The position numbers and the translations under genes were made by a program. A stretch of 8,019 nt of DNA from Candidatus Peregrinibacteria bacterium (GTDB lineage: Bacteria > Patescibacteriota > Gracilibacteria > Peribacterales > Peribacteraceae): NCBI GenBank assembly GCA_016215715.1, contig JACRIG010000007.1:1-8019 (forward strand), in the 5' to 3' direction. The notes under the pieces were generated by a model. It saw nothing but the letters and a program-made list of their open reading frames with translations, had not been told where the DNA came from and searched no databases. Shown here piece after piece: positions 1 to 7,300 of the stretch (positions within the stretch are counted from its first letter, which is position 1; every line of letters starts with the position of its first letter).

Positions 1-1409
1 ACGGTGATGGTGTATCGGACGTGTCCGCCGGGGATTACTTCCCCGCGGTCGGCGGTCTTGCGCAGGAGCACCGCAGTCGCCGGTGCCACCGGCGCGACGT
101 ACCCCGTCAGGTAGGTCGGGCGGTTATTCTTATTTCCGATGGAGTAGAGCGCGACGGTCGTCGAGACGCCGTCTTTGATGCCGTCCGTAAAGGCACTCGC
201 GAGCAACTGCTTGCCGATGGGGGCATCGGAGCGGACGCGCGTGACGTAGGTGAGAGTGCGCTGTCCCTTGGGCGCGATCTGCATGTTCCTCCAGTGGACG
301 GTCTTCCCGTCCCAGAAGCCACCCTCCGTGACGCTGACGAATTCACCGTAGATCGGCATCGAGGCGTCGATGGCGGCGGCTGTTGCCAGCTGATTCGTCG
401 GATTATTCACGACAATCGTGTAGGTGATGAGATCACCGGGACGTGCCTGTGACTTGTCGGCGGAGAGAGAGAGGTTGAGAACCCCCGGGACGAAGCCGGT
501 GTAGACAACGGTATTATCGCTTGCAGTAGCGCTTCCAACGAGTGCCCGTGTGAAGATCGGGTAGTAGTTGCGGCGGCGCGGGACGTGGGTCGTGAAGGTG
601 AATCGCTTTGCCTCACCCGGAGCGAAGGTCACGTTGTTCCAGATCAGCTTGTGTCCGTCGTACGTTGCGCCATTGGGGACCGCAAGCAGGTTGATGGTCT
701 GGGGGATGAGTGCCTGCACCATCGTCCGGCGCGTCTCGCCGGTGAGGTTGCGCGCTTCGATGACGTAGGTCAGGTTCGTTTCGGACGCAACGTACGCCTG
801 CCCGTCGCTGATCGAAACACCGAACGGCTGGGTCAGCGAATAGGCATCGATCGGCGTCACCGCGGTCGTATCGGTTGAGCGCGAGAGATCGGACGTCACT
901 TCGGCGACGATGAGGGTTCCCGGAGTAGTAGTGGTTTTCACTCTCGCCTGCACCGTGAGTTTCTTGCTGACGTTGTAGGCCAGCGTGACATTGTCCCACC
1001 GGACGAATTCACCCTGAATGATTCCGCCGTTTTCGGCGGAGACGATGTCAACGTAGGACGGAATATGGAGGATGACGCTCACGTCCCTGTACTCCTCGCG
1101 CTGCTGGACGATGGAGATGACGTAGATGGAACTGTCACCGGCGCGGATGGTGTCGCGTCCGTCGGTGATGCTGAGGAATGTCGCCGTGGGGCCTGTCCCC
1201 TCGTAGATGTCGTCGACGGAAATGCAGCCCGGATCCTGCGGAAAGTCGAATCGTCCGTCGTTATTGTTATCCACTCCGTCGCTGCACTGCGAATGGTTCG
1301 CAGCGGCATTCTGTACGATCAGAAGGACCGGCGTGAGGCCGCTGAGGGCGAGGAACAGTGCAGAGAATGCTGCAACTCTAAGCCGTAGAGACGGGGAGAC
1401 TGTACGCAT
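1..1409 (-). CDS. Secreted DUF11-like repeat surface protein (partial, C-terminal part beyond left edge)
   Basis: Read on the minus strand, an uninterrupted frame runs from the ATG at 1409-1407 to the window edge: 469 full codons and no stop, so the C-terminal part is missing. Residues 1-37 form a signal peptide (basic start, hydrophobic 13-32, then NAAA). Residues 42-62 hold an Asp/Asn-rich loop (CSDGVDNNNDG, then DPGC) bounded by C42 and C62, possibly metal binding and disulfide closed. Three beta-sandwich repeats follow at about 73-185, 194-305 and 310-425. They share a 'VxW-(D/N)-N' strand (FVRWDN, LIWNNVTFAPGE, VHWRNMQIAPKG). A fourth begins near 445 with KTADRGEVIPGG, a typical DUF11 opening. 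DUF11-like repeats are known from bacterial surface and adhesin proteins; a structural or adhesive role here is inference. It has its own promoter at 1441-1469 and no Shine-Dalgarno sequence. Confidence 0.88.
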   Translation of the reverse strand, partial: MRTVSPSLRLRVAAFSALFLALSGLTPVLLIVQNAAANHSQCSDGVDNNNDGRFDFPQDPGCISVDDIYEGTGPTATFLSITDGRDTIRAGDSSIYVISIVQQREEYRDVSVILHIPSYVDIVSAENGGIIQGEFVRWDNVTLAYNVSKKLTVQARVKTTTTPGTLIVAEVTSDLSRSTDTTAVTPIDAYSLTQPFGVSISDGQAYVASETNLTYVIEARNLTGETRRTMVQALIPQTINLLAVPNGATYDGHKLIWNNVTFAPGEAKRFTFTTHVPRRRNYYPIFTRALVGSATASDNTVVYTGFVPGVLNLSLSADKSQARPGDLITYTIVVNNPTNQLATAAAIDASMPIYGEFVSVTEGGFWDGKTVHWRNMQIAPKGQRTLTYVTRVRSDAPIGKQLLASAFTDGIKDGVSTTVALYSIGNKNNRPTYLTGYVAPVAPATAVLLRKTADRGEVIPGGHVRYTIT

Positions 1410-1440
1410 GGGCGTCAGGGGTAAAAAAAGAATGGAGATA

Positions 1441-1469
1441 CTTATAACATTTAGATAGAGTATTGGCAA
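1441..1469 (-). promoter_or_regulatory. Sigma70-type promoter of the DUF11-like gene
   Basis: On the minus strand, TTGCCA (1469-1464) and TATAAG (1446-1441) are separated by exactly 17 bases. Each box differs from consensus by one base. Transcription would begin near 1434, giving a leader of about 25 nt (CTTTTTTTACCCC just upstream of the start region) with no Shine-Dalgarno sequence. This supports transcription of the gene separately from the upstream protease. Confidence 0.65.
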
Positions 1470-1554
1470 GGGGCATTCTTGGTTCAAATTCTTCCGATAT
1501 TGGCATTTTTATGGATTCTATGCCTGAACAGCAGGGCAAAGACGATACGACCAA

Positions 1555-1586
1555 CCGTAGCAACGATTCCTGCATCGTTGCTACGG
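1555..1586 (-). terminator. Perfect 13-bp hairpin behind the protease gene (atypical terminator or other RNA structure)
   Basis: The arms CCGTAGCAACGAT (1555-1567) and ATCGTTGCTACGG (1574-1586) are perfectly complementary around a 6-nt loop. The hairpin begins 18 nt after the protease stop codon and precedes the promoter of the next gene on the same strand. That position suits a terminator or a 3'-end protecting stem. However, the base of the stem on the minus strand is followed by TTGGTCG rather than a T-run, so classical intrinsic termination is doubtful. Confidence 0.5.
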
Positions 1587-1604
1587 GGATTGCTTCGGAT
1601 ATTT

Positions 1605-2876
1605 TTAGAGTCCCGCCGCCTTTACCACCGGCTCCGGATGGTTGCCGGAGGGGTCGGTGTGGCCCGCTCCGGGGAGTTCGCCGACGGCTTTCAGTCCATC
1701 GCGCACGGTTGTCCACGAGGCGCCCGGATTCGACTTCACGTAGAGAGCTGCGGCTCCGGCGATGTGCGGGGAGGCCATGCTCGTTCCGCTGATGGTGCTA
1801 TACCCGCCGTTCTTCCATGTGGAATAGATGTTCACACCGGGGGCACCGATATCGACCACGGAACCGAAGTTACTGAAGCTCGCGAAGGTATCGTCCGCTC
1901 CGTAGGCGGTTGCGGCACCGAGGCCGCCGGAGAGGCCGTCGCTGTCGGCAAGTGCGGAGACGGTGATGACCGTGTCATCGTAGGCTGCGGGAACGGACAG
2001 AGCCGCATTGACGCCGCTGTTTCCGGCGGCAACGACATACGTCACCCCTGCTACCGTGGACCGGCAGATGGCCTTGTGGAGCGCGTCGCTATTCGAGTTG
2101 CCGCAGTTATTGTCGCTCGACCCGCCTCCGCCGAGGCTCATATTGGCTACTTTAATGTTGTACTTCACGGCGTTCGCCGTCACCCAGTCGATGCCGCAGA
2201 TGACTGAAGACCACGTCCCGCTGCCCTGCGCATTGAGCACTTTCACCGCAATCAGATTCGAGAGCGGGGCAACGCCGACAACACCGATGCCGTTGTCGCG
2301 CGCGGCGATGGTTCCTGCGACGTGGCTCCCATGGCCATTGTCATCATTCGGGCTTGCGTTCCTCTTTTTCGTCACGCAGTTCGCGCCGCTGATGACGCTG
2401 CCGAGGTCCGGATGCGTGAGATTGATGCCCGTGTCGATGACGGCGACACCGATGCCGCTTCCTTTATTAGTGAGGTTCAGTTCCGCATCGGTGCGGTTGA
2501 TGCCCGTCGGGAGCGTCTGCGCCTGTGCGGAAACGTCGCCGCTGTTTTTTCCGAGCATGCTTACTTCGTAGTCGGGGCTGACCATCGCCACATGGGGGTT
2601 CTTCTGAAGATCGGCGAGATCGCTGTCCGACAGACTGATCGCCATGCCCTTCAGTGCGTTCTTATAAAGATGCAGGAGTTGACCTTTGTGCCTGCGCGGT
2701 AGTTCATCCGCGAGCTGATCGACGTTCGCATCATCTTTGAAAACGACGATGTACTGGCCGGGGACTTTCTTCCCCTGTCCGTGTTCGCTGCCGTTCCCCC
2801 CTGCAGCAGCCTGGGAGAGGAGTGGAAGAGCGAGGGCAAGGAGTGCGAGAACGGACGGAACGCGGCGCAGCAGCAT
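1605..2876 (-). CDS. Secreted subtilisin-family (S8) serine protease with I9 propeptide
   Basis: A 423-residue secreted serine endopeptidase, complete with a TAA stop. Residues 1-25 are a signal peptide (hydrophobic 8-20, then SQAAA). Residues 41-104 match an inhibitor I9 propeptide (QYIVVFKDDANV, then VAMVSPDYEV), which normally chaperones folding and is removed autocatalytically. The S8 catalytic domain fills about 125-400: Asp148 in VAVIDTGI, His182 in NGHGSHVAGT, oxyanion Asn286 in AAGNSG and Ser366 in GTSMASPH, so all key residues are intact. Cys167, 227, 258 and 271 could form disulfides. Motif wording is closest to the proteinase K-like branch, though subfamily is uncertain. No anchor or accessory domain follows, so the enzyme is probably released or held in the envelope. 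Its targets are unknown; the neighbouring surface proteins are plausible. The start fits both the signal peptide and the promoter at 2907-2935. Confidence 0.95.
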   Translation of the reverse strand: MLLRRVPSVLALLALALPLLSQAAAGGNGSEHGQGKKVPGQYIVVFKDDANVDQLADELPRRHKGQLLHLYKNALKGMAISLSDSDLADLQKNPHVAMVSPDYEVSMLGKNSGDVSAQAQTLPTGINRTDAELNLTNKGSGIGVAVIDTGINLTHPDLGSVISGANCVTKKRNASPNDDNGHGSHVAGTIAARDNGIGVVGVAPLSNLIAVKVLNAQGSGTWSSVICGIDWVTANAVKYNIKVANMSLGGGGSSDNNCGNSNSDALHKAICRSTVAGVTYVVAAGNSGVNAALSVPAAYDDTVITVSALADSDGLSGGLGAATAYGADDTFASFSNFGSVVDIGAPGVNIYSTWKNGGYSTISGTSMASPHIAGAAALYVKSNPGASWTTVRDGLKAVGELPGAGHTDPSGNHPEPVVKAAGL

Positions 2877-2906
2877 AGAATGGGGTGAAGAAAGTGAGAC
2901 GAAGCA

Positions 2907-2935
2907 ATCCTAGGGGCGTCGCAATCCTTTGACAA
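2907..2935 (-). promoter_or_regulatory. Sigma70-type promoter of the S8 protease gene
   Basis: On the minus strand, TTGTCA (2935-2930) and TAGGAT (2912-2907) are 17 bases apart. The predicted start near 2900 leaves a leader of about 24 nt containing CTTTCTTCACCCC and no Shine-Dalgarno sequence. The -35 box abuts the 11-bp tandem duplication at 2935-2956. Confidence 0.55.
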
Positions 2936-2956
2936 CGAATTTCAGACGAATTTCAG
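2935..2956. repeat. Perfect 11-bp tandem duplication upstream of the protease promoter
   Basis: ACGAATTTCAG occurs twice back to back (2935-2945 and 2946-2956). It lies immediately upstream of the protease -35 box, in the spacer between two divergent genes. The placement is compatible with a paired operator site, but a simple duplication without function is equally possible. Confidence 0.6.
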
Positions 2957-2960
2957 TGGA

Positions 2961-2990
2961 CGCAGCAGAGATCCACGCTGCGGTGCAGCG
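2961..2990. other. Overlapping small inverted repeats in the divergent spacer
   Basis: CGCTGC-GGT-GCAGCG (about 2976-2990) can form a 6-bp stem. An overlapping alternative pairs CGCAGC near 2961 with GCTGCG. These lie between the protease promoter and the lipoprotein promoter. They may be a protein-binding site or chance symmetry in GC-rich DNA. Confidence 0.3.
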
Positions 2991-3017
2991 TTCCTGCGAT
3001 GCGCGTCGCCTGTCCGT

Positions 3018-3027
3018 TTGCTACAGT
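3018..3027 (+). promoter_or_regulatory. Candidate extended -10 promoter of the lipoprotein gene
   Basis: TTTGCTACAGT contains an extended -10 (TG-n-TACAGT, hexamer 3022-3027) with no convincing -35 box 17 bases upstream. Transcription would start near 3034, about four bases before the chosen ATG at 3038, making the messenger nearly leaderless. This also argues against the upstream in-frame ATG at 2999, which would lie outside such a transcript. Confidence 0.4.
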
Positions 3028-3037
3028 GCGCCTGCTT

Positions 3038-4189
3038 ATGAAAATTGTGCACACCTTCTTTTCTTTCGCTCTGCTTCTCCTCGCAGCGTGTTCCGCGTCT
3101 TCTGAGTTGAAGCAGGACTCCGCCCCGATGGACGCCGTTGAGGGTATGGAAACTGCGTTCTTCGCGTCGAACGACGGAGCGTCCGGTGCGCTCTTCGTTG
3201 ACCCCGCTACAGTGAAAGAGGAACGCATGCGTTTTCAGGAGACGCTCAAAGCATGGGGACGAACGACGGGAGGAAAGCGTTCCCTGTACCAGCAGCACAT
3301 CGGCATCATCGGCGCCAACGGCGTTCTCGACGGCATCGAGGCGCTGTGGCCGAAGTGTCACAGCGAAGCGCACGACTTGGGGAAGATCATCTATGCCGGT
3401 GTGCGTGATATCGGCACGGCGCTGCGCGTCTGCCGCGACGGCTGCTACTCGGGCTGCATGCACGGGGTTCTGATGGAGGCCTTCGCCGGTGCGCGGGATG
3501 CGGACGATCCGGAGGGTCACATCGATGTGACGGTGGTGAAGGAAATGATGGACGATATCTGCTCGGACAATACAACGATGACCAGTGCGTATTCCCCCGG
3601 CGATTGCGCGCACGCGACCGGTCATGCGCTGATGGTTCTCGCGGATTACGATGTGGCGGAGGCGGTCGGGTGGTGTGATGCGTTCGACGGTACGCACATG
3701 CGCTACTACTGCGCGACGGGTGCGTACATGGAGTACGTGACGGAACACGATGGTGATGATGTGAAGGCGAAAAAGAACACGCTCTATCCCTGCGACACCA
3801 ACAGGTACCCCGCGGCGTGTATGCGGTACAAAATGGTTCACGTGGTTGCCCGTCTCATCCGGAAAAAGACGGATGTGCCGAAGATGGCGAAGGCCTGCCA
3901 TGCGCTCGGAGATCCGTTCCGTCTGGGCTGCATGCACGGCATGGGGAACGGGTTCATGGGTCTCATCGCATCGGGCAAGATTGCGCTCTCTGCCGTTTGT
4001 ACGGGCGAAGCTGATGAACAGGCCGCCTGCATCGACGGTGCCATGGAGCGGATGGCGAAGTATCATCCGGAGCGTGCGCAGGAAGTATGCGGAAGCCTTA
4101 AAGGGGATTCTGTGAATCGAAGAATCTGCGAACAAGCGACCGAGAGGGGAATGTACGATATGAAGAAAGATCTGACACCCTATCTTTGA
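3038..4189 (+). CDS. Lipoprotein with eight regularly spaced Cys/His motifs, unrecognised family
   Basis: A 383-residue protein ending in TGA. I chose the ATG at 3038 because MKIVHTFFSFALLLLAAC is a compact lipoprotein signal with lipobox LAAC (lipidated Cys18); the in-frame ATG at 2999 would add an unneeded 13 residues. After a linker (19-55) the protein is rich in Cys (16 beyond Cys18) and His. Key cysteines at 107, 140, 190, 225, 261, 298, 331 and 364 recur mostly every 33-37 residues. Each starts a helix-like segment (CHSEAHDLG, CMHGVLMEAF, CAHATGHALM, CATGAYMEY, CMRYKMVHVV, CMHGMGNGFM, CIDGAMERM, CEQATERGMY). A second Cys precedes most of them by 8-15 residues. The layout resembles disulfide-stapled helical-hairpin repeats such as Sel1-like/Hcp proteins. 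A metal-binding alternative is possible because of the CH..H and C.HG motifs. No CXXCH haem site is present. Function unknown. Confidence 0.9.
   Translation: MKIVHTFFSFALLLLAACSASSELKQDSAPMDAVEGMETAFFASNDGASGALFVDPATVKEERMRFQETLKAWGRTTGGKRSLYQQHIGIIGANGVLDGIEALWPKCHSEAHDLGKIIYAGVRDIGTALRVCRDGCYSGCMHGVLMEAFAGARDADDPEGHIDVTVVKEMMDDICSDNTTMTSAYSPGDCAHATGHALMVLADYDVAEAVGWCDAFDGTHMRYYCATGAYMEYVTEHDGDDVKAKKNTLYPCDTNRYPAACMRYKMVHVVARLIRKKTDVPKMAKACHALGDPFRLGCMHGMGNGFMGLIASGKIALSAVCTGEADEQAACIDGAMERMAKYHPERAQEVCGSLKGDSVNRRICEQATERGMYDMKKDLTPYL
3356..4153 (+). repeat. Eight degenerate ~35-residue Cys repeats in the lipoprotein
   Basis: The spacing of the second cysteines is 33, 50, 35, 36, 37, 33 and 33 residues. 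The first cysteine of each pair sits at 132, 175, 213, 252, 287, 321 and 351. The single 50-residue gap (140 to 190) contains Cys175 and a loop rich in Asp. The position after Cys is usually followed by small residues (A or G) at +3, as in packed helical hairpins. Confidence 0.6.
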
Positions 4190-4311
4190 GAGAAAAATAT
4201 TTCAGTGAAAAATTCGTTGAATCGTCTTTTACGAGCTATTCCTGTGATCAGCTCACTTGACTTGCAAAAATTCACCAGTATGATTTTTTCGTTATTTCTC
4301 CCCCCCGACGT
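4190..4311 (+). promoter_or_regulatory. AT-rich spacer with strong sigma70-type promoter for the giant gene
   Basis: TTGACT (4257-4262) and TATGAT (4279-4284) are 16 bases apart, close to consensus. Transcription would start near 4291, leaving a leader of about 21 nt (TTATTTCTCCCCCCCGACGT) with no Shine-Dalgarno sequence before the ATG at 4312. I see no clear intrinsic terminator for the lipoprotein gene here; GAGCT/AGCTC (4233-4237, 4250-4254) makes only a 5-bp stem. Some read-through into the giant gene is therefore possible. Confidence 0.65.
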
Positions 4312-7300
4312 ATGGCTTCTGCCACCATACAGTTTGGCCGCGTCCGCGGTCTTTTTGCGCGTTCGAGCGTTGCTCTTTTGGTGCTGCACTCAGCGGTCGG
4401 TCCGCTTGCCGCGGTGATACCGGTGTTTGCGCCGCATGCGTTTGCGGTATCAAACATTTTTTCCGACGGATTCGGGACAGGCGAAGACGACGATACCTTC
4501 GACGAAAGTCCGGCATGGACTGAAGATGAAGCGGGTGCAGAAAAAAGGGAAGCAACCAGCGGCAATGACAGTGCAAGTCCGGACGGCGGGAGGTTTGCTG
4601 TCATGTTCGGGAATAACGGCTACATCTGTACGACAATTGATGCGACCGGTTACAACGATGTCGAGCTGTCATACTACTGGCGGGGTGATTCCGATGCGGG
4701 AGGCTCATCTGACAACGCTATCGTCGAAGTGAAATCTGCGAGCGGCAATGGTTGTGATAACAGTTCAGGCTGGACGACGTTGCAGGACCATGATATGCGG
4801 ACTGATAGTTCGTGGTCCACTCAGGGTGCGTTCACGAACGCGGCATTCAATAATACCTCTTTCTTGCTTCGCTTTAGAACGTCAACCAATGCCAGCGATG
4901 AGCACTTCCGTGTGGATGGAGTTCTCGTAACGGGGACTCCTACAACCGGCACGATTGTCATCGTCAAAAACGCCGTTCCGGACGATGCGCAGGATTTTGC
5001 ATTCACGAGCGATGTCCCAGGTAACACGAGCTTCACGCTCGATGACGATGGCGAGGGCGGCAGTGCGACGTCCAACACGAAGACGATGAGCAGCGTGACG
5101 GCCGGCACCTACGCCGTTTCCGAAGGAGCCGTCACGGGCTGGACCCAGACGAGCGCAACGTGTTCGGATGGGAGTCCGGTGACCGCTATCGTGCTGAGTG
5201 CGGGGGAGACCGTCACCTGCACATTCACGAACACGAAGCTCGGCACTGTGACCATCGTGAAGAACGCAAACCCGGACGACGCGCAGGATTTCAGCTTCAC
5301 CAGCACACTTCCCGGTGGCAGCACCTTCAGTCTCGATGATGATGGTGAGGGCGGCGCACTGCCAAACAGCGTTACGTATACGAGTGTTCCTCTGGGCGGC
5401 TACACAATCACGGAAGATGCCGCGACGGGATGGTCACTGACCGGAGTTTCGTGTACGGGCGGCGACGCGGACGGCTCGACAAGCACCGCAACCCGCACGG
5501 CCACGATCGACGTGGATGCCGGCGAGGCGATCACCTGCACGTTCACGAACACCAAGTACGGCACGCTGCGCATTAATAAGGATGCGGTCGGCGGAGACGC
5601 TGAATTCGACTTCACGATCGACGAAGAGGGCGGTGACGGACTCTTTGAAACCTCCATTCAGACGACCGAAGGTGAGGGCTTTGTCGAGGTCTCGCTCCCT
5701 GCAGCAGACTATGGCGTGACCGAAACGCTGCCGTCAGGAGAAGACTGGCAGATGGAAAGCAACGGTTGCGCATTCCCGGTCGTCAGCCCGGGGCAGACGA
5801 CCGAATGCACTGTCACCAACGTCAAAAAGTCGCAGATTCAGGTGAGGAAGCAGACGGTGAACGGATTCGGCAGTTTCCATTTCCAGGGGACGATTGACAG
5901 CAGTGATACGGACATCGGGGGCGAGGACGGTTTCGACCTCACCACGAGCGAGGGGAACAACCCCATCGATACTTTCTTCGATGTCTTCGTCGATTCCGAG
6001 GGAGGAGACACCGTTATTCTGACCGAGAACCAGAGCAGCTCCGACGGCTGGGAACTCACCGGCATGCAGTGTCTTGTGGACGACTCGCCGACGGGGGAAG
6101 GCGACGGCTCGACGTACAATTTCAACATACAGCCGGGTGCGACGGCGATCTGCACCTTCACGAACACTCTGGCACAGTGCGGAAACAGCAGCATCGAAGA
6201 GACGGAGCAGTGTGATGACGGCAATGTCACAGGAGAAGACGGCTGCAGCAGCACCTGTCAGATCGAAAGCGGCTGGGCCTGCACGAGTGAGCCGAGTTCC
6301 TGCACCACGGATTGCGGCGATGGCGTGACGGCAGGCAGTGAACAGTGTGATGACAACAACAACGAGGACGGTGACGGCTGCACAGCGGCGTGCGTTATCG
6401 AAGTGTGCGGAGACAGTGTTGTGAATGACACCGAAGAAACGTGTGATGACGGCAATGCAACCGGAGAAGACGGTTTCAGCAGGTCCTGCCAGACCGAGAC
6501 CGGTTACAGCTGCCCGACACCGGGCGAGGCCTGCGGCGGCATCTGCGGCGACGGGCTCGTCCGCGGCGCTGAAGCCTGCGATGACGGCGACGCAAACGGA
6601 GAGGACGGATGTTCCTCAACCTGCACGGTCGAAGACGGTTTCCAGTGCGACAACGACCCCGAGCCGAGCCAGTGCGAGGTACACCTCGACTTTGGTGACG
6701 CGCCGGATGCTGAGGGTGAAGGGTCCGCTTACCCCACGCTTCTGGAGCACAATGGAGCGCGTCACATGATCGTCAGCGGCATTTATCTCGGCGAGAGCAT
6801 CGACGGCGAGCCCGACGGACAGCCGAATAGTGACGCTACCGGTGATGATGTCAGCGGTGAGGATGACGAAGATGGTGTTACCTTCAATGACGCACTCGTT
6901 CCCGGGACGACGGCCGGCATCACGGTCGACGCGTCGACCGGCGAGGACGAGACGGATTACTTCCTCGATGCGTGGTTCGACTGGAATCAGGACGAAGACT
7001 GGGCTGACGAAGGCGAGCATGTCCTTCTCGCGGAGGCTCTGTCTGACGGTGAAAATGCCTTCGAAGTCAGCGTCCCGTCCGATGCGGTTCTCGGCGACAC
7101 GTTCGCGCGTTTCCGCATGAGTGACGAGGAAGGCGAGGGCGTCGGTGTGACGGGGCTCGAAAACACCGGCGAGGTGGAGGATTACAAAGTAACGATTGCG
7201 GAGCAGGCCAGTTCCAGCTCTGAACCGGGTGAGGGAAGCAGCAGTAGTAGTAGTGTATCGAGCAATGAGGAGAGCAGCAGCCCCAGTGAAGGCGGCGGCT

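Noticed and set aside
1476..1496. GGTTCAAATTC resembling a tRNA T-arm
   Set aside because: The flanking bases do not form the 5-bp T-stem, and no acceptor, D or anticodon arms are found around it.
1479..2207. A 242-codon plus-strand frame opposite the protease
   Set aside because: It lies antisense to the catalytic domain of an intact S8 protease; the composition is typical of an antisense shadow.
2929..2934. TTGACA on the plus strand as a -35 box for the lipoprotein gene
   Set aside because: No -10 hexamer lies 15-19 bases downstream (TTCAGT only), and it is about 100 bases from the start codon. The same bases overlap the better minus-strand promoter.
3431..3470. Possible haem-binding CXXCH sites in the Cys/His-rich lipoprotein
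   Set aside because: The closest segment is CYSGCMHG, which has CxxxC-x-H spacing; no true CXXCH occurs anywhere in the protein.
2942..4135. A 397-codon minus-strand open frame opposite the lipoprotein gene
   Set aside because: It is the antisense of a convincing lipoprotein, is rich in Arg/His as GC-rich antisense frames are, and shows no signal peptide or known motif.
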